NCBI GenBank assembly: GCA_964514055.1
Contig: CAZEPB010000004.1
Coordinates: 1 to 64,000, forward strand
Source of the DNA: SG8-32-3 sp964514055
GTDB taxonomy: Archaea; Thermoproteota; Bathyarchaeia; Bathyarchaeales; Bathycorpusculaceae
DNA: 64,000 nt
Direction of reading: 5' to 3'
Below the pieces are notes generated by a model. That model searched no databases. It was not told where the DNA came from and was given only the letters and a program-made list of their open reading frames with translations. Positions 8,158-16,294 of this stretch are shown piece after piece. Within the stretch, counting starts at the first letter, position 1; every line of letters starts with the position of its first letter. The position numbers and the translations under genes are program-made.

Positions 8158-8190
8158 ACACACTAAATGTAGTGTGTGTGTATTTAAATT
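8158..8190 (-). promoter_or_regulatory. nrd operon promoter with NrdR-box-like palindrome
   Basis: ACACACTA (8158-8165) and TAGTGTGT (8170-8177) are perfect 8-bp inverted arms around AATG, closely resembling the known NrdR box with ACACTA/TAGTGT arms. On the minus strand the TATA-like AATTTAAATA (8181-8190) lies just upstream, so the palindrome would cover the transcription start. A further TAGTGT half-site lies at 8137-8142. This fits repression by blocking initiation. Confidence 0.7.
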
Positions 8191-8532
8191 CTTGTTGACA
8201 TCACAATTAAAATGCGTAAGACCCACAACACGAAAATGTACAGTTTCTTGTACAGTACACGAAAACTAACATGGCTAACAAACGTTTTTTTCTCCCGTTA
8301 ACACTCGTTATCATTATATAAGTACAAGCACCGCGTTTTGAAGCTTGTTACCTGAGAAACCAAGAGTAAAGGCTCGTTTATCATCGAAGAAACGGAAAAA
8401 AATTATAGGCAACTATGGAACATTATGTGGAAACAATTTGTTAGTTTCTATCGCACTAAAGTTTTCTAGTGCAAACTGCATGTTTCTGGACTATAAGCCA
8501 ATAGATTTTCACATGTAGACAAGAAGCGGCTT
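8191..8532. other. Intergenic region, no gene seen
   Basis: This AT-rich stretch upstream of nrdR and downstream of the response regulator holds no convincing frame. Visible signals are a direct repeat TGTACAG (8238-8244 and 8250-8256), a good plus-strand TATA box ATTATATAAG (8313-8322) with no frame after it, and an inverted repeat GCACTA/TAGTGC (8453-8458, 8467-8472). A short untranslated RNA from the TATA box is possible but unsupported. Confidence 0.3.
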
Positions 8533-9006
8533 TTACGCTTCCTTTTTAACCGCGCCCTCGTTTGCTGTATCTAATGCTTTGATGCGAGTTTCGATAAACT
8601 CAACGACGTTGGCTTCGCAGAAACTCTTGTCTTCCTGTTGCTTCTTTAGCTGTTCTCGGATTGTTTGGAGGATTTTCTCCACCTCGAAGGGCTTCATCAC
8701 GTAAGCGTCCGCGCCCTTGTTCACGGCGGATATGGCGTTTTGAAGCGTCGGGTAACCAGTGACTATTATTTTCCGCATTTTCGGCTTGGTGCTGCGCAGC
8801 TTTGACAAGAGTTCGATGCCTTCCATGTCTGGCAAGCGGACATCGATCAGCGCAAGGTTGTAAAACGCTTTCTCGCTTTTCTCCATGCCTTTTTTGGCTG
8901 TGTCCGCTGTTTCAACTATGTACTCTTCATCTTCAAGGATAGCTTGCAGAACTTTTCGTATGTTCTCATCGTCGTCAATTATGAGGATTCTAGCGGATTC
9001 ATCCAT
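8533..9006 (-). CDS. CheY-like response regulator
   Basis: A receiver domain (residues about 6-120) with acidic pocket ILIIDDDE, phosphoacceptor Asp in LALIDVRLPDMEG (about residue 54), the conserved Thr in IIVTGYP and Lys in VMKPFE. A charged 35-residue helical tail follows, with no DNA-binding domain. The next gene on the same strand (9110-9433) lies upstream and may be its output or partner protein. A histidine kinase is not adjacent; one lies at 33.8 kb. Confidence 0.85.
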   Translation of the reverse strand: MDESARILIIDDDENIRKVLQAILEDEEYIVETADTAKKGMEKSEKAFYNLALIDVRLPDMEGIELLSKLRSTKPKMRKIIVTGYPTLQNAISAVNKGADAYVMKPFEVEKILQTIREQLKKQQEDKSFCEANVVEFIETRIKALDTANEGAVKKEA

Positions 9007-9109
9007 ACTTTTTTACCTCAACTTGATTTAGAAATGAAGGTTATGCAGTGATAAAGCCTTTATGAACTGTTGATATGAATCTTGGTTAACAGTGTTCATC
9101 TGCTTATGT

Positions 9110-9433
9110 TTAATGTGTCTTTTTCAGAAAGCCTTCCTTCGCTGCGTCTACATATTCTACGAATTCGAGTTGTTCGCTTCCCATTTTGAGCGGAAGCCCA
9201 ATTTTTGAGTGCAAATTTTTCATTATCAGAATCTCTATGAATCGCGCGCCTGCCCCGAAGATTTTTTCAAGTCCTCCTTGAAATCCTTCGAGGTTTCTAG
9301 GAATTTCGTTTTTTGTCACCTTGAACTTTTTCTCTATATGGAAGTATATTGACTGCTTCACTGACTCACCAAGAGACTCCAAGGATTCATCGATAGCATC
9401 CACCAAAAGTTTATCGAACTCTCTTTTTGTCAA
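9110..9433 (-). CDS. Small protein resembling archaeal output domains (NitrOD5-like)
   Basis: A 107-residue soluble protein with helical segments: REFDKLLVDAIDESLESLG, then SVKQSIYFHIEKKFKVTKNEIPRNLEGF, then GAGARFIEILIMKNL and EFVEYVDAAKEGF. This arrangement resembles the small output domains described for thaumarchaeal two-component proteins (NitrOD5), from memory and not from a search. It lies upstream of, and in the same direction as, the response regulator. Signal output is inferred. Confidence 0.5.
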   Translation of the reverse strand: MTKREFDKLLVDAIDESLESLGESVKQSIYFHIEKKFKVTKNEIPRNLEGFQGGLEKIFGAGARFIEILIMKNLHSKIGLPLKMGSEQLEFVEYVDAAKEGFLKKTH

Positions 9434-9598
9434 CTTTTGAATACCTCCACCATAACCTTCGAGTTGCTCAAAGGGAAGTTACTTGTTATTATTGTGACCT
9501 GTGCATTTAAAGTTAATTAGGTGATTTTAGCTTTATTCGTGAGCGCCGAATCGGAATCCGAGCGCTACACAAAATGATTTTTTCTGGAAAGTTTCGAT

Positions 9599-9781
9599 TC
9601 AAGTTTTGTTCCGATGAATACTTTCCCTCATTAAACTCAACTCTTTAACGTAATCCATCAGAGCCATACGTAACGTCTCGCTCTCGCTAGTGCCCAACCG
9701 CCTAGCTAACTCGGTTAAAATCTCCCTTTGCTCCTTGCTCAACACGACTTTCACAACACACTTTCTCGGCATTTCAATCAC
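9599..9781 (-). CDS. Ribbon-helix-helix (CopG/Arc-type) regulator
   Basis: A 60-residue protein: basic strand KCVVKVVLSKEQREILTELA, then GTSESETLRMALMDYVKEL, a typical RHH fold. It is divergent from the provirus structural operon starting at 9911 and separated by 129 nt holding repeated TGGnCCA sites, so it probably regulates that operon. An in-frame ATG at 9772 is an alternative start. Confidence 0.75.
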   Translation of the reverse strand: MIEMPRKCVVKVVLSKEQREILTELARRLGTSESETLRMALMDYVKELSLMRESIHRNKT

Positions 9782-9794
9782 TTTTTTTTAGGTT

Positions 9795-9880
9795 TAGACC
9801 AACAGAATGGCCCACACATTAGCCCACGGATGGACCAACACGATGTACCATTCGCTTTTTCATTTTCCCCATATATTAAT
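9795..9880 (+). promoter_or_regulatory. Promoter of the provirus structural operon with repeated TGGnCCA sites
   Basis: TAGACCA (9795-9801), TGGCCCA (9808-9814), TGGACCA (9831-9837) and TGTACCA (9844-9850) recur in the same region, with GACCAACA repeated around them. The TATA box ATATATTA lies at 9871-9878, 33 nt before the ATG at 9911. RHH dimers usually bind such short repeated half-sites, so this is a likely operator of the divergent RHH gene. Confidence 0.5.
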
Positions 9881-9910
9881 TGGATATCAGTTGTGTGAGA
9901 TCGAAGAAAA

Positions 9911-11068
9911 ATGACATGGGAAAACACGGAACACTACATCCGAAGCGGGCACCGAGACTCGGAGGAATTCCAGCAGGACACTCTTAAAAACATCACGCTA
10001 AACGAGAAGGACGGAATCAAAGCTGTGATAGGCAAACCAAAAGACAAAGACACCATGGAAGTGGTGAGCTACCTGTTCGAAAAAAGCAAAGGCTGGACCT
10101 TGGAGAAAGCCAAAGAATGGTTCCAGAAACACCACACGCCAGCTAAAGAGCACGTCTACGCGGTTTTACCCTTCACAATAACCGAGAAAATACTGGAGAA
10201 ACCCTTGCGAATACGCGGCGTAGCCATGACCGCGGGCATGAGCAGAAACTTCAACATTTACACGCCTGAAGAACTGCAAGCTTTCGCTGGCAAACTCGCT
10301 GATGCCCCAGTTTACATAGAGCACGTGACTACGGCAAACTCCGTGGGCAAAGTCGCAAAAACCGAATGGGACGGACAGCGCTTATGGTATGAGGCGGAAA
10401 TCTACGACGACGAAACCGCTGAGAAAATCCGCAAAGGCTTGATCAGGCACGTGAGTGTCGGAGCAGACTACGAGGCTATAGACATAGTTGACGGAAAGAT
10501 TCCTCACGGGCTTTGCAACGCCGAGATAAGCTTGGTGGCGGTGCCGGGAATATCGGAAACCAACGTTCAAATCGTTGAAGCGCTGCGGGTTAAGGAACAA
10601 GGCGCCGAACCTCTAGTGGCGGGCGAATACGTCCTCGGTTTTTACCAAGAGGCTTCAGCTTTTCTGCCCGAACACTTCAGCACTGTCTGGCTTGACCGAG
10701 AAAACGGCGTTTTAGCCGTAATGGGAAAACCACGGCAGCAGCCAGAAGCCCAGCGCACGCAGGCTATTTTCTTTTCCAAAGAGAAACTATGGGATGAGAT
10801 CAAGATTCAGGATTGGCTTGCGCTTCACCCTAACTACATGGTTTCAGCCCAAAACCAGAGCGCGGTCTCTGAGAGCCTCTTGAAAAACCCATCGGAGCCA
10901 ACTATACCCGTAGGCGAAGCCGTGAAGTTGATTGAAACGGTTCTGCCAAACCACATTGTTCAGCGTAGTTGGAGTCTGGGACCCCAGAGAATGTGCCAGG
11001 AACTGCGCAAGGTTATCATGAAACTTCGAAGCCGACAGGAAAGTCACAACTTGACCGTGAGTAACTGA
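9911..11068 (+). CDS. Prohead protease-like protein (HK97-type, provirus)
   Basis: The 385-residue protein has a central herpes/HK97 prohead protease-like domain (about 85-235): IRGVAMTAGMSRNFNIYTPEE, VYIEHVTTANSVGKV (candidate His) and HVSVGADYEAI (candidate Ser), then CNAEISLVAVPGI. On each side is a similar module of the form DGI(K)AVIGKPK...W..EKAKEWFQKHH (residues 33-70 and 255-305). The duplicated module is common in archaeal virus proteases. It is the first gene of the structural operon, ahead of decoration and capsid genes. It would trim capsid protein during head maturation. Confidence 0.7.
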   Translation: MTWENTEHYIRSGHRDSEEFQQDTLKNITLNEKDGIKAVIGKPKDKDTMEVVSYLFEKSKGWTLEKAKEWFQKHHTPAKEHVYAVLPFTITEKILEKPLRIRGVAMTAGMSRNFNIYTPEELQAFAGKLADAPVYIEHVTTANSVGKVAKTEWDGQRLWYEAEIYDDETAEKIRKGLIRHVSVGADYEAIDIVDGKIPHGLCNAEISLVAVPGISETNVQIVEALRVKEQGAEPLVAGEYVLGFYQEASAFLPEHFSTVWLDRENGVLAVMGKPRQQPEAQRTQAIFFSKEKLWDEIKIQDWLALHPNYMVSAQNQSAVSESLLKNPSEPTIPVGEAVKLIETVLPNHIVQRSWSLGPQRMCQELRKVIMKLRSRQESHNLTVSN

Positions 11069-11112
11069 GGATGAACTCGGTGAAAACGAAAAAATTGGAG
11101 TGAAGATGAAAA

Positions 11113-11538
11113 ATGACTGATTTTACAGGAAAAAGTTGGATGGCAATAGGCGAAACAGACGACCCTAACGCCGTAATCGAATCGTTCGAAGCCGCAGCAG
11201 ACGTTACGAAAGGCGACCCCGTTTACTTGAGCGCCGACAACAAGGTTTCTCCTGCAGCCGCCGCTCAAGACTGCATAGGCGTAGCCGTCAAAAGCGCTGC
11301 TTCTGGCGAGCAATGTCCAGTGCTGACTCGCGGAAGAGTCAAAGTCCAAGCGGGCGACGCCATAAACCGAGGCAAAGCCGTTTACGGCGCTGACTCCTCA
11401 AAACGAGTGCTGGAGTTGACTGACCAAGCCGTGGACGAAAGCGGCTCAGCGTCATACACCGTCTACTACAACCGCAAGCTCGGAACCGCACTGGAAACGA
11501 CGTCAGCAGCGGACGACTTGCTGTTCATACAACTATAA
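11113..11538 (+). CDS. Head decoration-like protein (DUF2190-type)
   Basis: A 141-residue, Ala-rich, beta-rich protein: VIESFEAAADVTKGDPVYLSADN, then CIGVAVKSAASGEQCPVLTRGRVKVQAGDAINRGKAVY. This is the pattern of DUF2190/head-decoration proteins that sit on capsids. It lies 44 nt after the protease and 12 nt before the capsid gene, the usual position of such proteins. Confidence 0.6.
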   Translation: MTDFTGKSWMAIGETDDPNAVIESFEAAADVTKGDPVYLSADNKVSPAAAAQDCIGVAVKSAASGEQCPVLTRGRVKVQAGDAINRGKAVYGADSSKRVLELTDQAVDESGSASYTVYYNRKLGTALETTSAADDLLFIQL

Positions 11539-11550
11539 GGAGACGAGAGT

Positions 11551-12507
11551 ATGAAACCGAAACTTTTTGAATCCCTGATAGAGCGAGATGGCGAATTCAA
11601 GGAACACGTGGAAAACATGAGGCATAGAGCAACCGTGCATCCGTTTCTAAAGCGATATTGCGAAATGGGCGTGAGAGAAGGATTGTTCAGTGACTCGGCA
11701 AGTGCTCTGGGGCGTCTGCATGATACGCTTGTGCAGGCTGCCTATCCCGAGATGATAGGCAGAAACATCATAACTGTGCGACCCACGAATGAATCGATGG
11801 AACGTTTTCCTCTTGACGAGGGGAGTGTTGCTTATAGTTATGCTGAGGGCGCTGCCACGCGTTTAAGCGGTAAAAAGAACGCGACAGTGGACATCTATAC
11901 TAACGTTTTGGCTGAGGCGTCAGAGGAATGGACTAGGGAGTTTCTGGAAGACGCAACTTGGAACGTCATGGACAGCATGGTGGAAAAAGTTGGTTTAGCA
12001 TTGGGCGAAAAAGAGACAAGCAAGGTCATTGCGCTGTATGGAGCCATCGCCGATGCTGACTTAGCTGGTGGAGCACCGATAAATCAGGGCGGAGCAGCCA
12101 TGAACTGGAATGGGCTCGTAAAATTGCACAATGCGGTACGGAGCGAAAACTGGAGACCGACCGTGCTCGCAGTCAATGAAGTTCAGTTGCATCAGTTGCT
12201 GACGGATGACAAGTTTATTCACGCACAGTATTTGCCCGCGGAGCAGACGAACCTTGAGCAGGGAAGCATCGGAAGCGTCGTGGGAATGCGCGTCCAACCG
12301 AGCACCTTGGTGCCCAACGGGACAGCTTACGCGCTTGATTCTCGAGTGGCTTCGGTGATGCTTCTGAGAAGAGACATGATGGTTGAAGACTGGGAAGACG
12401 TTAAGAACGGCAAATACGGTGTCCGGGCGACGACACGTTTCGGCGTGGGTGTTCTCCGCAGTAAAGCCATCGCGAAAATGACCAACATAAGCACAAGCCT
12501 TGAGTGA
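11551..12507 (+). CDS. Major capsid protein (HK97-fold-like)
   Basis: A 318-residue protein following protease and decoration genes. An N-terminal helical stretch is followed by an E-loop-like region (GSVAYSYAEGAATRLSGKK), then WNGLVKLHNAVRSENWRPTVLAVNE, GSVVGMRVQPSTLVPNGTAYALD and KNGKYGVRATTRFGVGVLRSKAI, the P-domain/spine pattern of HK97-type capsids. GGAGACGAGAGT before the ATG is a good ribosome-binding site. It appears intact, unlike the portal. Confidence 0.7.
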   Translation: MKPKLFESLIERDGEFKEHVENMRHRATVHPFLKRYCEMGVREGLFSDSASALGRLHDTLVQAAYPEMIGRNIITVRPTNESMERFPLDEGSVAYSYAEGAATRLSGKKNATVDIYTNVLAEASEEWTREFLEDATWNVMDSMVEKVGLALGEKETSKVIALYGAIADADLAGGAPINQGGAAMNWNGLVKLHNAVRSENWRPTVLAVNEVQLHQLLTDDKFIHAQYLPAEQTNLEQGSIGSVVGMRVQPSTLVPNGTAYALDSRVASVMLLRRDMMVEDWEDVKNGKYGVRATTRFGVGVLRSKAIAKMTNISTSLE

Positions 12508-12534
12508 TGACCAAACAGGAGGGAAGGGCAGGAA

Positions 12535-12789
12535 ATGGCGCGGCACGAAGGCAAATGTTCCCAGTGCGGAAAAACGCATTATTCCCACAGACCAGGCGCC
12601 ATAGTTGTCTGCGACTGCTGGCAACACTGCACCATGTGTGGGGCTGAAATGACGCCCTACGCTCCTGACCTTGCCCTAAACACCTACGGTTTCGACGACA
12701 GACGGGACCTTGCGGTGCTGATGGTGTGCACTCTTCATTTTCCCATGTTTTTTAGCACAAGAAAACCCGTAGAGGTTGTTTGTACATGA
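12535..12789 (+). CDS. Small zinc-finger protein (provirus)
   Basis: 84 residues with two Cys pairs (CSQCGKTHYSH at 8-18, CDCWQHCTMCG at 26-36) that could form one or two zinc sites, and a hydrophobic C-terminal half. It follows the capsid gene in the same operon. Function unknown; small zinc proteins at this position may be head-completion or regulatory proteins. Confidence 0.55.
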   Translation: MARHEGKCSQCGKTHYSHRPGAIVVCDCWQHCTMCGAEMTPYAPDLALNTYGFDDRRDLAVLMVCTLHFPMFFSTRKPVEVVCT

Positions 12790-13025
12790 GACGCTTAAAA
12801 GATAGAATGAACTTGGCGAAAACCGTCCTAAAAGAGCTTGAACGGCAACCGCTTTGCCGAACAGAACTTGAAAAAAGAACCGTGCGAAAATCGGGCACTC
12901 ACGCCACTTTCGAGGGCATATTCCGCTACCTAGTCCAAAGCGGCTACGTGCAGAAAAGCGGGCAGAAACACCGCGCCCCTTATGTGATAACGGAAAAAGG
13001 CGCTAAATTCTTGGAGGTTCTCTAA
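12786..13025 (+). CDS. Small winged-helix protein
   Basis: 79 residues from ATG 12786: RTELEKRTVRKSGTHATFEGIFRYLVQSGYVQKSG...YVITEKGAKFLEVL, a compact winged helix with a wing. It overlaps the preceding stop by 4 nt and its own stop overlaps the portal ATG by 1 nt, so it is translated within the viral operon. Regulatory or structural role unknown. Confidence 0.6.
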   Translation: MRRLKDRMNLAKTVLKELERQPLCRTELEKRTVRKSGTHATFEGIFRYLVQSGYVQKSGQKHRAPYVITEKGAKFLEVL

Positions 13026-13486
13026 TGAGCAAAGTGCTGCGTAGACTCGCTGAAGCCTTCTCTCTAAAAACGAAAAGCGGATATGCCGTGCCGCAAAAAA
13101 CGCTGGTTTACGAGACGCCCCGCGTTCCCTTGGCTGATGTCATTAATCTTTACGAGCGAGACCCCACGTGCAAGGCAAGTGTTGACTTGTTGGCAGCCTC
13201 GGCGGTGGGCGCGGGCTTCTACACGACGGTTGACGAGAATTACGAGAAGGCAGGCGAAGCCAAAAGAGTCGTGGACAGCTTCAACGAGAACGTCAACTTG
13301 GATACGCTGCTCTGCGCCATGACACGGGAAGAAACGACTTTTTTATCCGCGCCATCAGAAGCCAGAAACCGCACCCCGCAGTCACAGACTTCCGCCTCTG
13401 CAAAGAGTTCGGGTGGACCCCAACCCAGCTCGCACGACAACCAGCCCGAACCATCCACCAATTCACCGTCATCCTCAACGAAATAG
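13025..13486 (+). pseudogene. Portal protein remnant (N-terminal quarter only, then frame-shifted)
   Basis: Residues 1-96 look like the start of a portal protein: QKTLVYETPRVPLADVINLYERDP, CKASVDLLAASAVGAGFYT and KRVVDSFNENVNLDTLL. After this, the frame becomes a Ser/Pro/Gln-rich sequence (TPQSQTSASAKSSGG) that is the wrong-frame reading of another gene. A portal should be 400 or more residues. The junction near 13310-13320 marks a deletion that removed most of the portal and fused its stump to a downstream gene. A functional head gate cannot be made from this locus. Confidence 0.7.
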
Positions 13487-13548
13487 ACCGTCAAACAGAG
13501 GAAGAACGAAGAAAAGCGGAGAAAGAGGCGAAAAAACATGAGCGTTGA
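13318..13548 (+). pseudogene. C-terminal remnant of a virus gene upstream of the neck protein
   Basis: In the +2 frame relative to the portal stump there is a sensible 76-codon sequence: FFIRAIRSQKP..AVTDFRLCKEFGWTPTQLARQPARTIHQFTVILNEID, then a charged helix ending in KKHER. It looks like the end of a small helical tail or head-assembly protein and has no start codon. Its stop overlaps the next ATG by 11 nt, as expected for an ancestral gene order, so the deletion removed its beginning. Confidence 0.55.
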
Positions 13549-13906
13549 AATCACCCTCGACGTCGCGGGTGCCACGGAGTTCAAGCAGGCGATAGCGCGT
13601 TTTGACGCTGAAACGCAAAGACAAGTACATGGGCAACTAGTTAAGTGGGCTAAAACCGTCAAAACCGAAGCCAAGCGTCTCGTGCCCGTGAGGACTGGAT
13701 ACTTGCGAAGCACCATTTTCGCGCGAATCCAGGAGTGGAATGCGGAAGTGGGCGCTGAAGCAGCGTACGCTGCTAACGTTGAATTCGGCACCCGCTACGC
13801 AATGGCTCAGCCGTTTCTGGAACCTGCGGTTCAGGCGCGTCTGCCCGAGCTTGAGCGCGTGCTGGTTGAAGCCTTGAATCTGGCTAAGGTGGAGGTGGGA
13901 TTGTGA
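13538..13906 (+). CDS. HK97 gp10-like neck/tail-completion protein
   Basis: 122 residues with the gp10 signature: WAKTVKTEAKRLVPVRTGYLRSTIFARI, GAEAAYAANVEFGTRYAMAQPFLEPAV. This family joins head and tail in siphovirus-like particles. It looks intact. The stop overlaps the next gene start by 4 nt. Confidence 0.8.
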   Translation: MSVEITLDVAGATEFKQAIARFDAETQRQVHGQLVKWAKTVKTEAKRLVPVRTGYLRSTIFARIQEWNAEVGAEAAYAANVEFGTRYAMAQPFLEPAVQARLPELERVLVEALNLAKVEVGL

Positions 13907-14445
13907 GCTTCCGTGAGATAGCCGTCACGATAAGAGCTGTTAACCGTGCAAGCACAGAGTTTAGCAGGGTTCAAACTGACGCTGAAGTGCTTGCTGCCAG
14001 AGTTAGAAGCTTGGGTGCTGCGATGGCGGGTTTAGGTGCCACGGGCACGGCGGTCGGATACATCGCTAACCAGTTTGGCTTGCTGAACGATGCGCAGACG
14101 CGGACTTTCAACTCCGCCATGATGGTGGTTTCGGTTATGGGCATGTTCATGCGGACAAGCGCAGGCGTCGCCCTAGCCCAGAAGGTATATGCTGCCGCAA
14201 CGGCGTTTGCCACCATGGTGCAGAACAGCTTAAACATCAGTTTCGCCACGTTTTTGGCTTTGACGGGCGTGGGCATCGCAGTTATCGTGGCTGCAGCCGC
14301 TGCTATGTGGAGCTTCGCTAACAGCATGAACTCGGCAACCGCAAGCGTGCAGAACTTCAATGAGGCGGCTACGGCGTCACCTTCGCATGTACGTAGTATT
14401 CAACGGGCTGGCGAGGACGAATTGTACAGGCGTGGAGTGGAATAA
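13903..14445 (+). pseudogene. Tape-measure protein, internally collapsed
   Basis: 180 residues. The N-terminus (IAVTIRAVNRASTEFSRVQTDAEVLAARVRSLGAAM) and two long hydrophobic helices (about 70-95, 118-150) are typical of tape-measure proteins, which normally exceed 500 residues. The last 17 residues (RSIQRAGEDELYRRGVE) look like a genuine tape-measure end, so the middle seems to have been deleted in frame around 14385. A very short tail or a dead gene are both possible. Confidence 0.6.
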
Positions 14446-14448
14446 GCT

Positions 14449-16035
14449 GTGAGCGTGAACGCGCCTGTGGTGGCAATCGTTTTTGGCAGTGTAACTCCGC
14501 CACAAGGCGACGTGGTTGAGTTGAGGGTGCATTTGGGTTGCACGCGGGAGGTGAGCAGTTTCGAGGCGGTTCTGCAGAATTGGGGCGGCAAGTACAGCCC
14601 AGAGGGGCCAAGCGAGCTAAGCGTGGGCTTGGACGGCAGCATAAGCGTTGGCAGGGGCGCCACCTGTCCCCTACTGATGACGTGCAGGGTGGAAAGCGTC
14701 AAGTACGAGTCAACTCCCGTGGAGAGTTACGTGCGCATTTCGGGGCGGTGCTGGGGCGAACGACTGTTCCGCAGGGTAGTGACAAAGACTTACGAGAACA
14801 AAAAAGGCGAAGAAATCGTCAAAGACCTGCTGGATTACTACGTGGGTTTGAGCCACGTCCGCGACAGCAACGAACTCGTCGAAGCCACAGATACCACGTA
14901 CACAAGGCTAGAGTACGACAACACGCCCGTCATCGACATCCTGCGTTACATAGCGGAAAGCGCCGACAAAGCAGGCGTCATCGGCTTTGACTTTCGCGTT
15001 GCGCCCGACGCCAAGTTCGAGTTTTTCCCCCGAAACAGCAAAGCCAGCGCCGTAAGCCTAAGCGAAAAAATTGAGCAGAGCGAGTACGGAAGGGACATCC
15101 ACCGTGTGCGTAATCGGATTGCGGTTTACGGCGTGGCTGACAAGAGCGTGCCAGCCGACAAGGACGCTTGGACCGAGAGCTTAACGCCGTCGGACGGCGC
15201 GTGGACCGCCACTTCTGGAGTCGTCAGCTTTGACAGCGCTGTTAAGGTGAAAGGCTCGGGAAGCATCAAAACGTACGCGCAGAACTTGAACTACGGCGGT
15301 TGCTTGTTCACGCTTAACGCGGGCAAAGAGATGAACGCGGAGCAGTTTCCAGTTTTGAACCTGTGGCTTACCAGAGAAAGCAGTTTCAACGGAAACGTGA
15401 CGCTGTCGCTTTTTGACGGGGCAGACCGCATGGCTGGACACGAGTTCACCGCTGGACACGACAAGTGGTTTCAGACGCAAGTGGGGGTAGACCCCGCTAA
15501 CGCGGATTTGTGGCAGGTGGAGAGTGGCTTCGATTGGACGCAGATAAAGAAGCTGCGGGTGGTGTGCTGGTTTGACGGCGTGGGCACGGGCAGTTTCTGG
15601 GTGGACGGCATGTTCTTCGGCGGTCGCCGCTGCAACGCAGTGCAGGAGGACGCTGGTAGCCAGAGCAGCTACGGGCTCAGGGAGCTTGTGGAGGTGGATG
15701 AGGAACTCTGGAACGACGGCGAGTGCACGTCGCGTGCCAAAGCGTTGCTGGCGAACTTGAAGGATTCCGCGGAGCAGCTTACGGTTAGAAGCACGGTTGT
15801 TGATTACGGCGCTACTCCGTTGCTGCCTGGCGACACGGTGCATGTTGCGTTGCCTAACGAGGCTGTTGACGGAGATTTTCGCATCCTAAGCGTCGAGTAT
15901 TATGTGGACGCCAAGACGCAGACGCTGGAAACCCTGCTGGAACTGGGCAGGGAGCAGCCGAGGCTTGCGGACTACATGTTTAGCCTGAAGAGCAAGACAG
16001 ACAGCCTCAGCCGGTACAAGCTTGCGAGGGTCTAA
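14449..16035 (+). CDS. Tail hub / baseplate-like protein (provirus)
   Basis: A 528-residue beta-rich protein. The N-terminal half resembles phage hub proteins (SFEAVLQNWGGKYSP, VRISGRCWGERLFRRVVTKTYENKKGEEIVKDLL, DTTYTRLEYDNTPVIDILRYIAES). A carbohydrate-binding-like insert spans about 245-390 (WTATSGVVSFDSAVKVKGSGSIK, FNGNVTLSLFDG). The C-terminus returns to the hub fold (LLPGDTVHVALPNEAVDGDFRILSVEYYVD). It follows the tape-measure gene, as in siphoviruses, and appears intact. Confidence 0.65.
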   Translation: MSVNAPVVAIVFGSVTPPQGDVVELRVHLGCTREVSSFEAVLQNWGGKYSPEGPSELSVGLDGSISVGRGATCPLLMTCRVESVKYESTPVESYVRISGRCWGERLFRRVVTKTYENKKGEEIVKDLLDYYVGLSHVRDSNELVEATDTTYTRLEYDNTPVIDILRYIAESADKAGVIGFDFRVAPDAKFEFFPRNSKASAVSLSEKIEQSEYGRDIHRVRNRIAVYGVADKSVPADKDAWTESLTPSDGAWTATSGVVSFDSAVKVKGSGSIKTYAQNLNYGGCLFTLNAGKEMNAEQFPVLNLWLTRESSFNGNVTLSLFDGADRMAGHEFTAGHDKWFQTQVGVDPANADLWQVESGFDWTQIKKLRVVCWFDGVGTGSFWVDGMFFGGRRCNAVQEDAGSQSSYGLRELVEVDEELWNDGECTSRAKALLANLKDSAEQLTVRSTVVDYGATPLLPGDTVHVALPNEAVDGDFRILSVEYYVDAKTQTLETLLELGREQPRLADYMFSLKSKTDSLSRYKLARV

Positions 16036-16038
16036 CCA

Positions 16039-16212
16039 GTGGACAAGCATAGAAGGACCGTGATCGAGATTCGCGCTGACCTGCATCAGCGGATTAGGAA
16101 GCTGGCTTTGCTGAACGACTTAAGAATCTACGCGGTTGCAAACGCTATAATCGAGGAAGTCCTTGGGGATGAAGAAAAGGTTAACGCGTTGATTAAACGG
16201 TTAAAACTGTAA
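16039..16212 (+). CDS. Short ribbon-helix-helix protein
   Basis: 57 residues from GTG 16039, 3 nt after the tail-hub stop. Sequence features: TVIEIRADLHQRIRKLALLNDL then YAVANAIIEEVLGDEEKVNALI, a basic strand followed by two helices as in CopG/Arc proteins. It closes the structural module, with the RHH gene at 9599 at the other end. Confidence 0.6.
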   Translation: MDKHRRTVIEIRADLHQRIRKLALLNDLRIYAVANAIIEEVLGDEEKVNALIKRLKL

Positions 16213-16233
16213 GGCAAAAGTGATAGCGCATAA

Positions 16234-16266
16234 GGATTGTTAAGATTTAATCCAACCAACAGTTGG
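16234..16266. terminator. Hairpins between convergent genes
   Basis: GGATT (16234-16238)/AATCC (16249-16253), then CCAAC (16252-16256)/GTTGG (16262-16266), between the provirus end and the secreted-protein gene at 16295. The stretch ATTTAATCCAACC is also found at 31220-31232, after the second secreted-protein gene of the same apparent regulon. Terminator role is inferred from position. Confidence 0.35.
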
Positions 16267-16294
16267 GGGAGGGGGTGGGAGCTTGCAGATTGCC

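Noticed and set aside
8340..8400. Box C/D small RNA in the nrdR upstream region
   Set aside because: A CTGA and a GATGATA-like string occur, but on opposite strands and without the paired C/D and C'/D' set.
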